A stretch of 64,000 bases of DNA from an uncultured Lachnospiraceae bacterium (GTDB lineage: Bacteria; Bacillota; Clostridia; Lachnospirales; Lachnospiraceae), in contig CALWLS010000008.1 in NCBI GenBank assembly GCA_944381575.1, forward strand, positions 1 to 64,000. Reading direction: 5' to 3'. Below the pieces are notes generated by a model. The model had not been told where the DNA came from, did not search any database, and saw nothing but the letters and a program-made list of their open reading frames with translations. Position numbers and translations under genes: made by a program. How positions within the stretch are numbered: the first letter of the stretch is position 1; each line of letters opens with the position of its first letter. Positions 9,597 to 18,373 of this stretch are shown here, in pieces.

Positions 9597-9700
9597 AATT
9601 GAATGTTTTTATTTAGATAAAGTAAGCGTGGCATTAAATTGCAATTAAATTGTATGGGCAGGTAAATAAGGGGATAAATAAGATGAGTATAAAAATGTGA

Positions 9701-9731
9701 TTGACTCTAAATATACTTTAGGGTTTAGAAT
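9701..9731 (+). promoter_or_regulatory. MerR-type promoter (TTGACT-N19-TAGAAT) with dyad
   Basis: TTGACT (9701-9706) and TAGAAT (9726-9731) are 19 bases apart, and the spacer carries a near-perfect dyad, CTCTAAA-TATAC-TTTAGGG, centred between the hexamers. This is the textbook layout of a MerR-family activated promoter. It lies about 130 bases before the PLP enzyme at 9861. No MerR gene is adjacent; the one at 7150 is the nearest. The rest of 9597-9860 holds nothing else that I recognise, in particular no SAM riboswitch. Confidence 0.72.
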
Positions 9732-9860
9732 TATTGTATAGAAAAATGAAAAATAAACAGCTGATTATTGTATCTTATGCACAAAATACTGCCATTATAA
9801 CTCTGTGTATGACTTATAAGACAGCTTAAACTTAAAATTATTCCGGAGGTGATACAGCTT

Positions 9861-11066
9861 ATGAAAAATGTTAAAAAGAGCACAGAACTACTATATGCTT
9901 CAGATGCGACAGGGGGCGTAGACCATTCTCCCGAGTCATTGCCTATATACCAGACAACAGCATTTACAAGCCGTTCACTGGATGAGGTACAGGAGAGATA
10001 CAGGCTTGTGGATTCGGAAGGGATGTATTCCTATTACAGGAGCTCAAATCCAAACAGGGCATCCGTTGCACACAGCATGAGCTTCCTTGAGGGAGGAGAG
10101 GCTTCCCTTACATGCTCATCAGGTATGGCAGCAATATGCGGCACACTTATGACGCTGCTTGATAAGGGAGATCATATCGTATATTCAAACTGCTGTTATG
10201 GAGAGACCCTTGAGATCATGACAGAGCGGTTTGAGCACTGGGGGATAGATGTATCGGCCGTGAACATCAATGATCTTGATGAAGTAAAGAAAGCTTTAAG
10301 GCCTGATACAAAGATAATATATACAGAGGTAGTGGCAAATCCGCTTATGAGAGTCGCTGATATTGATACGCTTGCAGAGTGGGCGCATGAACGGGGCGGA
10401 TATCTCATAGTAGATAATACCTTTACAACTCCATTTGCCATAAGGCCGATAGAGCACGGGGCAGATATAGTTATCAATTCCATGACAAAGTTCCTTAACG
10501 GCCATTCAGACGCCTGTGCAGGTTCCATAACGGCAAGCGAAGAAATGATCAAAAAGCTTGATCCTATGATACAGCATTTTGGAACCCCTGCAGATCCATT
10601 TACATCATGGCTTGTGACAAGAAGCTTAAAGACAGCGGAATTGAGGATAGCAAAACAGATGTCCAACGCCGCAAAGCTTGCAAAGGCCCTTGAGAAAAAT
10701 CCTCACGTAGTAAGCGTCAGCCATCCATGTATTGAAAGCTTTCCGGATCACGGTACAGCCGTTAAGCTCTGGGGAGAAGGAAAAGATGAGGAAATGTGCG
10801 GAATGCTGAGTATTACGGTAGACAGCGAGGATTACGACAAAAGGAATGAATTTGTAAAATCTCTCCAGTTTGTAAGATATGCGCCTACGCTTGGAGGAGT
10901 CAGGACTACATTCCAGCAGCCGGTATTTTCATCACATGCGCATATGCCGGATGCGGAGAGAAGAGCCATGGGTATAACTCCGGGAATGTTCAGGATATCA
11001 GTTGGAATAGAAGATCCGGATGATCTTATAAATGAGTTCAATAACGCACTTAAGGCTTTTGATTGA
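9861..11066 (+). CDS. Cys/Met metabolism PLP-dependent enzyme (trans-sulfuration family)
   Basis: Cytosolic PLP enzyme of 401 aa in the group that includes cystathionine gamma-synthase, cystathionine gamma-lyase, methionine gamma-lyase and O-acetylhomoserine sulfhydrylase. The PLP lysine lies in NSMTKFLNGHSD (about K210) and the cofactor-binding Asp in VDNTFTTP (about D185). The active-site Tyr region reads CCYGET, so the Cys of classical methionine gamma-lyase (YGCT) is Glu here. Exact activity is undecided. A GTG at 9849 overlaps the GGAGGTGAT ribosome site, so ATG 9861 is the start. It leads a small sulfur amino acid cluster with the next two genes. Confidence 0.85.
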   Translation: MKNVKKSTELLYASDATGGVDHSPESLPIYQTTAFTSRSLDEVQERYRLVDSEGMYSYYRSSNPNRASVAHSMSFLEGGEASLTCSSGMAAICGTLMTLLDKGDHIVYSNCCYGETLEIMTERFEHWGIDVSAVNINDLDEVKKALRPDTKIIYTEVVANPLMRVADIDTLAEWAHERGGYLIVDNTFTTPFAIRPIEHGADIVINSMTKFLNGHSDACAGSITASEEMIKKLDPMIQHFGTPADPFTSWLVTRSLKTAELRIAKQMSNAAKLAKALEKNPHVVSVSHPCIESFPDHGTAVKLWGEGKDEEMCGMLSITVDSEDYDKRNEFVKSLQFVRYAPTLGGVRTTFQQPVFSSHAHMPDAERRAMGITPGMFRISVGIEDPDDLINEFNNALKAFD

Positions 11067-11154
11067 CAGGACATAAATTCCTTGACGAATAAAACAGATG
11101 ATGATAAGGCTTTAGTATAATGAAATTTTATTGCTAAAGCAAGGAGGTATCATA

Positions 11155-11811
11155 ATGAAGTTTACATGTGCTGACTGTCCATCAAAGGCATGCGAGGATC
11201 TTGAATATGGTAAGATGCCAAATGAGGCATCATGTATAACAAAAAAAGTAGACCAGGAGTGGTTTAAGAGCCTCTATGGAGAGGAAGATCTGAAGATAGC
11301 CCACAATGCGGCAAAGGTTGAAGGGGACGGTTACTGCAGATGGACAAGGGTCGAGGAGACCATGGCATTTGCCCACAATATGGGCTACAAAAAGATCGGA
11401 ATAGGTTTCTGTACCGGTTTTTCAAGAGAAGCAGCAACCTTTGCAAAGATATTAAGATCCAACGGTTTTGAAGTTGAGGCTGCAAGCTGCAAATGCGGTT
11501 CAGTCACAAAGGATTTCATTGACATCCACAAGGATCATTATGCCAATAAAAAGCGCGATATAGAGGTGATGTGTAATCCTGCCGGGCAGGCGGAATATCT
11601 TTCAGCTCAGGGCTGCGATCTGCTGGTAGTTGTAGGCTTATGCGTTGGACATGACACCCTGTTTATAAAGCACAGTAAAGTCCCTGTGACGGTGCTTACC
11701 GGAAAGGACAGAGCCCTTGCCCATAATCCTGTGGGAGCGCTGTATCTTGCGGATTCCTATCTTAAGAGAGTGTACACATTTATTAAGGATAATTTCGGTG
11801 ACGAAGAATAA
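11155..11811 (+). CDS. DUF1847 family Cys-rich protein
   Basis: Protein of 218 aa with an N-terminal Cys cluster (FTCADCPSKAC, another Cys near 24) and later Cys residues in CKCGS, CNPAGQ and GLCVGH, consistent with the metal-binding DUF1847 family. The biochemical function is not known to me. An excellent AAGGAGGT site precedes ATG 11155. The gene lies between two PLP enzymes of sulfur amino acid metabolism with short gaps and no terminator before the downstream gene, which suggests a linked role, perhaps handling sulfide, thiols or a metal centre. That is inference from position only. Confidence 0.75.
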   Translation: MKFTCADCPSKACEDLEYGKMPNEASCITKKVDQEWFKSLYGEEDLKIAHNAAKVEGDGYCRWTRVEETMAFAHNMGYKKIGIGFCTGFSREAATFAKILRSNGFEVEAASCKCGSVTKDFIDIHKDHYANKKRDIEVMCNPAGQAEYLSAQGCDLLVVVGLCVGHDTLFIKHSKVPVTVLTGKDRALAHNPVGALYLADSYLKRVYTFIKDNFGDEE

Positions 11812-11834
11812 GCGGATCTGAACAGTTTTTATAA

Positions 11835-13037
11835 ATGGAGATACATGAAGATATGGATATAAAGGAATTTTGCAAAAGGTATGCGGTACCGGACAGGCAC
11901 AATACAAACAGCTTCAAGTGGGATCTTTTAAAGGAGAAATTCGGTGATGAGGATCTTATTCCGATGTGGGTCGCCGATATGGATTTTAAGGCTCCGGAAT
12001 GTGTTGTTGATGCCATAGTAAAGCGTGCGGAGCATGGAGTGTTCGGATATGCGTTTACGCCTGACTCCTACTATAAGGCGGTTGCCGATTGGGAAGAAAG
12101 GCATTTTGGCTACAGGCCAGACACAAAAAAGATAAGGGTGACACACGGAGTCGTATCAGCACTGTTCTGGTCAGTGGATATGTATACTGAGCCGGGAGAT
12201 GCAGTGATAATACTTACTCCCGTCTACAACCAGTTCGCAAATGCTGTAAGGACCACGGGACGGAGACTTATATCCTGCGACCTTGACTGCGATAAAGGAA
12301 TATTTACCTTTGATGCGGATAAATTTGAAAAGAGCATTGTTGATAATGACGTAAAGCTTTATATCATGTGTTCGCCGCACAATCCTGCAGGACGTGTCTG
12401 GAAGCAGGATGAGCTTACAGACATGCTTGAAATATGCAGGAAGCATGGAGTGCTTGTAGTATCAGATGAGATACATCATGATCTTGTGTTTGACGGGCAT
12501 AAGCATATTCCTACAGCCTCATTATGCGGCGGAAAATATAAGGATATGGTCATAACACTCAGTGCTTCTTCCAAAACCTTCAATCTCGCCACCTGCCTTA
12601 CCTCCAACGTGATCATAGATAACGAAAGGCTGCTTAAGATATGGGACGATTTTACTGCCAGGTATTTCCACGTTGAGGACAATGTATTTGGACTGGCAGC
12701 AGTGGAGGCGGCTTTAAAAGGCGGCGAGGACTGGTACGACGGCATGAAAAAGACGATCTGGCATAACTATGAGATATTCAAGGATGCCCTTGGTAAATGG
12801 CCTGATATTTATGTTTCTCCGCTTGAAGGAACTTATCTGATGTTCGTGGATTTCAGAAAAGTGATACCGGCAGATGAATGCAGGGCATTTATTCAGGATA
12901 AATGCCGGATCGCTGCCAATTACGGCGAGAACTACGGAGAAAATTTCAAAGGCTTCGTACGTTTCAATCTGGCTGCACCGCCTGAGACCATTAAAAAGGC
13001 GATAGATAATATAGTCAGAGAGCTCAAAAAACTCTAA
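11835..13037 (+). CDS. MalY/PatB family aminotransferase, likely C-S beta-lyase
   Basis: Fold-type I PLP enzyme of 400 aa of the MalY/PatB group, which cleaves cystathionine or cysteine conjugates to a thiol, pyruvate and ammonia. The N-terminal landmark (NSFKWD, PMWVADMDF), the cofactor motif SDEIHHDL and the PLP lysine in SSKTFN (about K247) are present. The usual SPSKTFNLAGL reads SASSKTFNLATC. ATG 11835 has only a weak ribosome site; ATG 11853 is an alternative start. It is the last gene of the cluster, with a terminator at 13044. Confidence 0.87.
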   Translation: MEIHEDMDIKEFCKRYAVPDRHNTNSFKWDLLKEKFGDEDLIPMWVADMDFKAPECVVDAIVKRAEHGVFGYAFTPDSYYKAVADWEERHFGYRPDTKKIRVTHGVVSALFWSVDMYTEPGDAVIILTPVYNQFANAVRTTGRRLISCDLDCDKGIFTFDADKFEKSIVDNDVKLYIMCSPHNPAGRVWKQDELTDMLEICRKHGVLVVSDEIHHDLVFDGHKHIPTASLCGGKYKDMVITLSASSKTFNLATCLTSNVIIDNERLLKIWDDFTARYFHVEDNVFGLAAVEAALKGGEDWYDGMKKTIWHNYEIFKDALGKWPDIYVSPLEGTYLMFVDFRKVIPADECRAFIQDKCRIAANYGENYGENFKGFVRFNLAAPPETIKKAIDNIVRELKKL

Positions 13038-13043
13038 ATTTAT

Positions 13044-13093
13044 AAAGCACAGCCTTTTGGAAGTTTATGTCTGATCAGGGGCTGTGCTTTTTG
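13044..13093 (+). terminator. rho-independent terminator
   Basis: Stem aaagcacagcc/ggctgtgcttt encloses a loop of about 25 bases and is followed by a T-run. It ends the PLP-enzyme cluster. Confidence 0.85.
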
Positions 13094-13247
13094 TGACTGA
13101 TATTTTCACACGTTTTACTAACATGTTTTGTTCTATAACTCTATAACCATCATACGGCTTTTCGGGCAGTATAAATATCAAAAAAAGAAGCTGTACAATT
13201 CCTGTACAACTTCAAACCTCTTTGAGCCTTATGAAAGGCCTTCTGCC

Positions 13248-13333
13248 TGCCGGAGACCGGGGTCGAACCGGCACGAGTATCACTACTCACGGGATTTTAA
13301 GTCCCGGGCGTCTGCCAATTCCGCCACTCCGGC
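13248..13333 (-). tRNA. tRNA-Leu(TAA)
   Basis: On the minus strand the acceptor stem gccggag/ctccggc, a long variable arm (tgagtagtgatactcg region) typical of class II tRNAs, the T-loop ttcgacc, and an anticodon loop with TAA are visible. No CCA is encoded. Confidence 0.95.
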
Positions 13334-13339
13334 ACTTGA

Positions 13340-13413
13340 TGGTTCCTCGGGGACTCGAACCCAGGACCGACCGGTTATGAGCCGGTTGCTCTAACCAACT
13401 GAGCTAAGGAACC
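13340..13413 (-). tRNA. tRNA-Met(CAT)
   Basis: On the minus strand the acceptor stem is ggttcct/aggaacc and the anticodon stem-loop ccggctcataaccgg gives CAT. It looks like elongator Met; an Ile tRNA with lysidine at the CAT anticodon cannot be excluded by eye. It lies 6 bases upstream of tRNA-Leu in transcription order. Confidence 0.92.
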
Positions 13414-13438
13414 GTAATTGATTTCTATATAAGAAAAA

Positions 13439-13511
13439 AGCCGATAGGGGGACTCGAACCCTCAACCTGCTGATTACAAATCAGCTGCTCTGCCAATTGA
13501 GCCATATCGGC
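13439..13511 (-). tRNA. tRNA-Thr(TGT)
   Basis: On the minus strand the acceptor stem is gccgata/tatcggc and the anticodon loop tttgtaa gives TGT. It is the first of the three clustered minus-strand tRNAs (Thr, Met, Leu). Confidence 0.94.
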
Positions 13512-13701
13512 ATTCCTACTGTTTGTGACAGCTTCTAAACTATATCAGACACTGTGATAAATGTCAAGAAATTTTTTATGAGCAGGCAAATAATGAAGCA
13601 GACAAATAATGAGCAGAAAAATACGAAGATGAAAAACGAAGTATACTGCACAAGGAGCATTTAATGATATTTCATAACAAAGAGCTGCATTGCGGCGGCG
13701 T

Positions 13702-13750
13702 CTGCTGCGGCTAAGCCGGCTTTGAAAATTTACGCCAGCGGCCGCAGCAG
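13702..13750 (-). other. GC-rich hairpin downstream of hcp
   Basis: Arms ctgctgcgg and ccgcagcag enclose 31 bases that themselves contain cggctaagccg. It follows the hcp stop codon by about 60 bases on the minus strand. There is no T-run, so it may be a 3' stabiliser rather than a terminator. The remaining bases of 13512-13806 show no gene. Confidence 0.4.
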
Positions 13751-13806
13751 ATTCAGTCAGTTGTAAATTGTGGTCCTTAGGGTCATTAGGTTAATTAACC
13801 CAAAAA

Positions 13807-15447
13807 TCAGCCAAAAAACAGCTTCATGTCGTCATCTACATTTGTTATGCCTGCAATGCCGAAATTATCCACAAGGATGCGGGTCACGTTCGGGCTTAAA
13901 AATGCAGGAAGAGTAGGACCCAAATGTATGTTTTTAACTCCGAGGTATAAAAGCGCAAGAAGCACGATGACAGCTTTCTGTTCATACCAGGCGATGTTAT
14001 ATATTATAGGAAGCTCGTTTATATCATTGAGACCGAAGACCTCCTTAAGCTTTAAGGCTATGACTGCAAGAGAGTAGGAGTCGTTGCACTGTCCGGCGTC
14101 AAGCACGCGCGGTATACCGTTGATATCTCCGAGATCGAGCTTATTATATTTGTATTTAGCGCAGCCGGCCGTAAGGATGACAGTATCCTCAGGAAGGGCT
14201 TTGGCAAATTCAGTATAATAATCCCTGCTCTTTGCCCTTCCGTCACAGCCTGCCATGACTACGAATTTTTTGATAGCGCCTGATTTTACGGCCTCAACTA
14301 TTTTGTCGGCAAGCTTAAAGACCTGATCATGGGCGAAGCCTCCGATGATCTCGCCAGTCTCTATCTCCTCAGGAGGAGGACAGGCCTTTGCGTGCTCTAT
14401 GAGAGGAGAAAAGTCCTTAGTTTCGCCAATACCTCCGGCAATGTGCTTACATCCCGGATAACCGGCAGCGCCTGTCGTATAGACACGGTCTATGTAGCTG
14501 TCCTTTGGAGGGACTATACAGTTGGTGGTCATGAGTACCGGACCGTTAAAGCTTTCAAATTCCTCCTTTTGTTTCCACCAGGCATTTCCGTAATTACCCT
14601 TGAAATGCGGATATTTTTTAAAGGCAGGATAGTAATGCGCCGGAAGCATTTCGGAATGAGTATAAACATCAACTCCGGTGCCGGCGGTTTGCTCTAAGAG
14701 CATTTCCAGATCCTTTAGGTCGTGTCCTGATATAAGTATGCCGGGACGGTCGCCGACTCCAAGGGAGACCTTTGTTATTTCGGGATTGCCGTATGCCTCG
14801 GTATTGGCCTTATCGAGCAGAGCCATTCCTTCAACGCCGTATCTGCCTGTTTCAAGTACAAGTGCTGTAAGCTCATCGGCAGACAGGCTGTTATCGAGTG
14901 TTGCCGCAAGACCTCTTTGTATAAATGCGTCTACCTCCTCGTTATCCTTAAGCAGGGCGTTGGCGTGCTTGGTATATGCCGACAGGCCTTTGATGCCGTA
15001 GGTTATGAGCTCTCTGAGACTCCTTATATCCTCATTTTCAGTGGATAATACTCCGACACTGACAGCCTTTGCCATGTATTCGGATTCGGGTGCGTCCCAG
15101 AGTGCCGCCTCAGGGAGGCCGGTTTTGTTATCAAGAAGGTCAAGCAGACGGCGCTTTTCCTTAAGAGCGGCGGTTATCCTTTCGGTTATGACGGCTTTGT
15201 CAAAATTGGCGTTTGTAATAGTGGTAAAAAGATTTCCTGTAACAAGATGATTGATATCCCTTGTTACACTTGAAGTCTTTCCTTCATCCCTGAGTCTTGT
15301 AGTAACTGCCGACAGGCCTTTTGTTACATAGATCAGGAGATCCTGTGTGACTGCCGTATCAGAGGTTTTTCCGCATACTCCGGCAAGGGTACAGCCCTTT
15401 CCGCCCGCGGTTTCCTGACATTGAAAGCAGAACATCCTGTTTTCCAT
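13807..15447 (-). CDS. hcp: hybrid cluster protein / hydroxylamine reductase
   Basis: Iron-sulfur-oxygen cluster protein of 546 aa, reported to reduce hydroxylamine or nitric oxide and so to relieve nitrosative stress. The N-terminal cysteines C7, C10, C19 and C25 follow CX2CX8CX5C, the class I/III spacing for a [4Fe-4S] cluster; E. coli class II differs. Full length favours class I. Hybrid-cluster ligands are visible in the regions [29 protein letters not shown] and [16 protein letters not shown] site precedes the ATG. It diverges from the MATE gene and appears monocistronic. Confidence 0.93.
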   Translation of the reverse strand: MENRMFCFQCQETAGGKGCTLAGVCGKTSDTAVTQDLLIYVTKGLSAVTTRLRDEGKTSSVTRDINHLVTGNLFTTITNANFDKAVITERITAALKEKRRLLDLLDNKTGLPEAALWDAPESEYMAKAVSVGVLSTENEDIRSLRELITYGIKGLSAYTKHANALLKDNEEVDAFIQRGLAATLDNSLSADELTALVLETGRYGVEGMALLDKANTEAYGNPEITKVSLGVGDRPGILISGHDLKDLEMLLEQTAGTGVDVYTHSEMLPAHYYPAFKKYPHFKGNYGNAWWKQKEEFESFNGPVLMTTNCIVPPKDSYIDRVYTTGAAGYPGCKHIAGGIGETKDFSPLIEHAKACPPPEEIETGEIIGGFAHDQVFKLADKIVEAVKSGAIKKFVVMAGCDGRAKSRDYYTEFAKALPEDTVILTAGCAKYKYNKLDLGDINGIPRVLDAGQCNDSYSLAVIALKLKEVFGLNDINELPIIYNIAWYEQKAVIVLLALLYLGVKNIHLGPTLPAFLSPNVTRILVDNFGIAGITNVDDDMKLFFG

Positions 15448-15659
15448 TTTTGATCCTCCATATTTTATGTGCGGTTTACAGGTTTCATTATGGACAGTAT
15501 ACGGTAAGGCGGTGATTTAAGATGTTGTTATGCCAACGTATATGAGATATATTGTGGATTTACTGTTTCACTGATAAAATACATTTTCGGAAAGTCTGAT
15601 GATTTTTAATAGTGATATGTGTTCGGGATTCTGCTGCATATCACAGGTGGGGGTTATAT

Positions 15660-17033
15660 ATGGGTTTAAAGCAAAGGTCAGTATCTGAAAAGATAGATAT
15701 GATAAACGGCAGCCTGATGGATAAGATCCTGTTCATGGCCATACCGATAGCTTTAAGCAGCATACTGCAGCAGCTGTTTAATTCGGTGGACGTGGCGGTG
15801 GTAGGGCGTTTTGCTTCGGACAAGGCCGCAGCAACGGCAGCGGTGGGCTGCAACGGCCCCATAATCAATCTTATCATCAATCTGTTCATAGGTATCTCCG
15901 TGGGAGCCAATGTGGTCATAGCGAGCCATGTGGGCAGGGGAGAAAAGGAAAATGCAAATAAGGCGGTGCATACCTCCATGATAATAGCCGCAGTGAGCGG
16001 ATTCATACTCATATTTGCCGGGCTCATCACTGCCAGGCCGATGCATGTATGGATGAATACACCGGAGGAGGTAATGGACTATGCGGTGCAGTATCTATGC
16101 ATATATTCCCTCGGAATGCCGTTTATCATGCTGTATAATTTCGGGGCGGCGGCCTTAAGGGCGATAGGGGACACCAGACGCCCACTGTACTGTCTCATAG
16201 TTTCCGGAGTGATAAACGCGATACTGAACATGTTCTTCGTCATAGTTTTCCATCTGGACGTGGCGGGAGTGGCGATAGCAACGGTCATCTCAAATGTGAT
16301 AAGCTCAGGTATGGTGATATTTTTCCTGCTGCATGAAAAAAGCGAGATTGGCCTTGACCTTAAAAAGCTTACGGCGGACAGGGAGGACATAAAAAAGATC
16401 TTACGTTTAGGTCTCCCGACGGGCATACAGTTTACGATATTCTCCATTTCAAACATATGCATACAGGCGGCGCTCAACGGCTTCGGTACGGATGCGGTGG
16501 CGGGCTCGGCCGTATCCCTTAACTATGAGGATTTTGTATATTTCGGGATCGCCGCGGTAAATCAGGCCGTTGTGACATTTACAAGCCAGAATTATGCCGC
16601 GGGCCGGTATGACAGATGCCGGAAAATATTTACATACGGACTGGTGGAAAGCGTGGCGATATGCGTATTTATGAGCGCCGTATTCCTTATGTGGAGCGAT
16701 TTCTTCATATCCATATTTACTGTTGAACCCGAGGTGGCCTACTACGCCTCGTTAAGGCTTAAGCTGATCCTGATGTTTAATTTTATTGAATGCTCCTATG
16801 AGATCTCCGTCGCGGCCTTAAGGGGCATGGGATATTCTCTTGTGCCGGCGGTGCTTACGGTATTCGGGACCTGTATACTGAGGCTCATCTGGGTATTTAC
16901 CCTTTGCCGGGTATTCCACAGCTTTACCCTGCTTATTGCAGTCTATCCGATATCCTGGCTTGTGACGGGAGTGGCGGTGACGGCAGCGTATTTCATTATA
17001 AGGAAAAAGGCCTATGGGACTGAAAATGCGTGA
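15660..17033 (+). CDS. MATE family efflux transporter
   Basis: Membrane exporter of 457 aa with twelve predicted helices in two MatE halves. The typical first-helix region (MDKILFMAIPIALSSILQQL), the VDVAVVGRF turn, and the second-half counterpart beginning near residue 240 are visible. Such proteins expel drugs or metabolites in exchange for Na+ or H+. An upstream in-frame start exists at 15612, but the ribosome site AGGTGGGGG (15645-15653) points to ATG 15660. A LysR-type gene follows in the same direction, separated by a hairpin. Substrate unknown. Confidence 0.9.
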   Translation: MGLKQRSVSEKIDMINGSLMDKILFMAIPIALSSILQQLFNSVDVAVVGRFASDKAAATAAVGCNGPIINLIINLFIGISVGANVVIASHVGRGEKENANKAVHTSMIIAAVSGFILIFAGLITARPMHVWMNTPEEVMDYAVQYLCIYSLGMPFIMLYNFGAAALRAIGDTRRPLYCLIVSGVINAILNMFFVIVFHLDVAGVAIATVISNVISSGMVIFFLLHEKSEIGLDLKKLTADREDIKKILRLGLPTGIQFTIFSISNICIQAALNGFGTDAVAGSAVSLNYEDFVYFGIAAVNQAVVTFTSQNYAAGRYDRCRKIFTYGLVESVAICVFMSAVFLMWSDFFISIFTVEPEVAYYASLRLKLILMFNFIECSYEISVAALRGMGYSLVPAVLTVFGTCILRLIWVFTLCRVFHSFTLLIAVYPISWLVTGVAVTAAYFIIRKKAYGTENA

Positions 17034-17110
17034 TAAATACGCGGTAAATGAGCGGTAAATGCACCGTGGCGCCGGATTGATTTTCATAACAAAAAACTAT
17101 AAACTATAAG

Positions 17111-17143
17111 CGGCAGCAGTAAAAGGCTGCCGTAAATATTTTT
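17111..17143 (+). terminator. short terminator after MATE gene
   Basis: Stem cggcagc/gctgccg with an 8-base loop is followed by taaatattttt. It lies close to the ribosome site of the next gene, so read-through may be partial. Confidence 0.5.
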
Positions 17144-17161
17144 CCGGAGTGGTTTAGTCAT

Positions 17162-18064
17162 ATGATAGAGATCAAACAGCTGCAGTTTTTTGCGGCGTGC
17201 GTAGAGGAAGGAAGCTTCAGCAGGGCGGCGGATGTGCTGTATACATCGCAGCCTAATGTCAGCAAGGTCGTGAGAGAGCTGGAGCAGGAGATAGGGGTGG
17301 AGCTGTTTGAGCGCGGCGGCAGGGGTGTCGTTCCCACGGAGGACGGCAAGAACCTCTACCAGTACGCAAGGGACATACTCGCTAAGCAGGCAGGCATTAC
17401 CAACCTTATCAATAGCCACAGGCATGATCTCTTAAGGATAAGCTTTAATCACAGCCGTTCCATGGCTCAGGCGGTTTCTGACTTTCTGGAATCCAAGGAA
17501 TATCCGGTGGATATGAGGGTAAGGGAAGGCGTTACGGAAATGGTGGTGAGCGATGTGGAGCACTTCCGCAGCGATCTGGGTTTTACATTTATAGTAGAAA
17601 AACAGATGTCTGCGTTCCAGTATAACGTTGAACGCAGAGGACTCAAGATGAAGACGTTAAGGGTGGACCAGCTTCAGATAAGCATAGGAGAAAATGACAA
17701 ACTGGCACGGCTCAGGATGATAAAGCTGGACAAACTGTTAGGACACAGCTTTATAAGACACAGCGACGATTTCTTCTCCCTTGAGAATGGAGTCTGCCTT
17801 ATGGAGCCCAAGATGAAGCCCATCCTTGACAAGGCTGCCATGTCCAACAGCGTGCAGCTGGTCATAAATCTCATCAACAGCGGCATGTGCAATCTGAGTC
17901 TTCCGCCGTTTTATAATACAAAGCTGGCAGAGGGCGTGGTGCAGGTCATGATAGAGCCTGCCATAAATGTGCATTTCGTATGCATTTACAAATACGCTCC
18001 AATAGGAATTGCAAGGGAATTTATAGATCACATAAGGCGTCTTGACAGCGAGAGAAACCGGTGA
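17162..18064 (+). CDS. LysR-type transcriptional regulator
   Basis: Regulator of 300 aa. The N-terminal winged helix-turn-helix is clear (QLQFFAACVEEGSFSRAADV, then SQPNVSKVVRELEQEIGVEL), and a periplasmic-binding-like effector domain follows from about residue 90. ATG 17162 follows a CCGGAGTGG site. It sits between a MATE exporter and a threonine-dehydratase-like gene on the same strand. LysR proteins often control an adjacent gene, so either neighbour may be the target. The effector is unknown. Confidence 0.88.
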   Translation: MIEIKQLQFFAACVEEGSFSRAADVLYTSQPNVSKVVRELEQEIGVELFERGGRGVVPTEDGKNLYQYARDILAKQAGITNLINSHRHDLLRISFNHSRSMAQAVSDFLESKEYPVDMRVREGVTEMVVSDVEHFRSDLGFTFIVEKQMSAFQYNVERRGLKMKTLRVDQLQISIGENDKLARLRMIKLDKLLGHSFIRHSDDFFSLENGVCLMEPKMKPILDKAAMSNSVQLVINLINSGMCNLSLPPFYNTKLAEGVVQVMIEPAINVHFVCIYKYAPIGIAREFIDHIRRLDSERNR

Positions 18065-18176
18065 CGGAACCTGTACAGCAGGACTGGGCGTGTTTTATGA
18101 TAAATATCAGATCATAGCTGCATCAGCGTGATATCCATAAATTTAAAAATATAAAATATTGATCAATTACAGGGCT

Positions 18177-18204
18177 TTACAAATTGAGTAAAATGAGCTA
18201 ATAT
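18177..18204 (+). promoter_or_regulatory. candidate promoter of the dehydratase/OCD genes
   Basis: TTACAA (18177-18182), 16 bases, then TAATAT (18199-18204). The 309-base gap 18065-18373 holds this promoter and a downstream inverted repeat, and no other gene is seen. Confidence 0.45.
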
Positions 18205-18249
18205 CTGTTTAGATACTAAACTAATTAGAAACATGAGCTATAACAGATC

Positions 18250-18268
18250 GTTATACCGTGCGTATAAC
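18250..18268. promoter_or_regulatory. inverted repeat GTTATA-N7-TATAAC, possible operator
   Basis: A perfect 6-bp dyad with a 7-base spacer lies about 40 bases downstream of the candidate promoter, in the leader of the dehydratase gene. It could bind the upstream LysR protein or another regulator; nothing in the sequence decides this. Confidence 0.35.
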
Positions 18269-18373
18269 AAGCTGTGAGTATCACACAATGCAGTTTTAAT
18301 GTACGATAGATACCGTTAAGGGAGCTTTAAGCTCAAGGCAAAAGTATCTATGTATGAAAGAGGTATATTTACT

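Noticed and set aside
9597-9860. SAM or T-box riboswitch before the trans-sulfuration gene
   Set aside because: No S-box or T-box core motif, specifier loop or terminator/antiterminator pair was found; only the MerR-type promoter is convincing.
13128-13394. Plus-strand frame overlapping the tRNA-Leu and tRNA-Met genes
   Set aside because: It is the reverse complement of tRNA genes; the peptide is an artefact of tRNA sequence.
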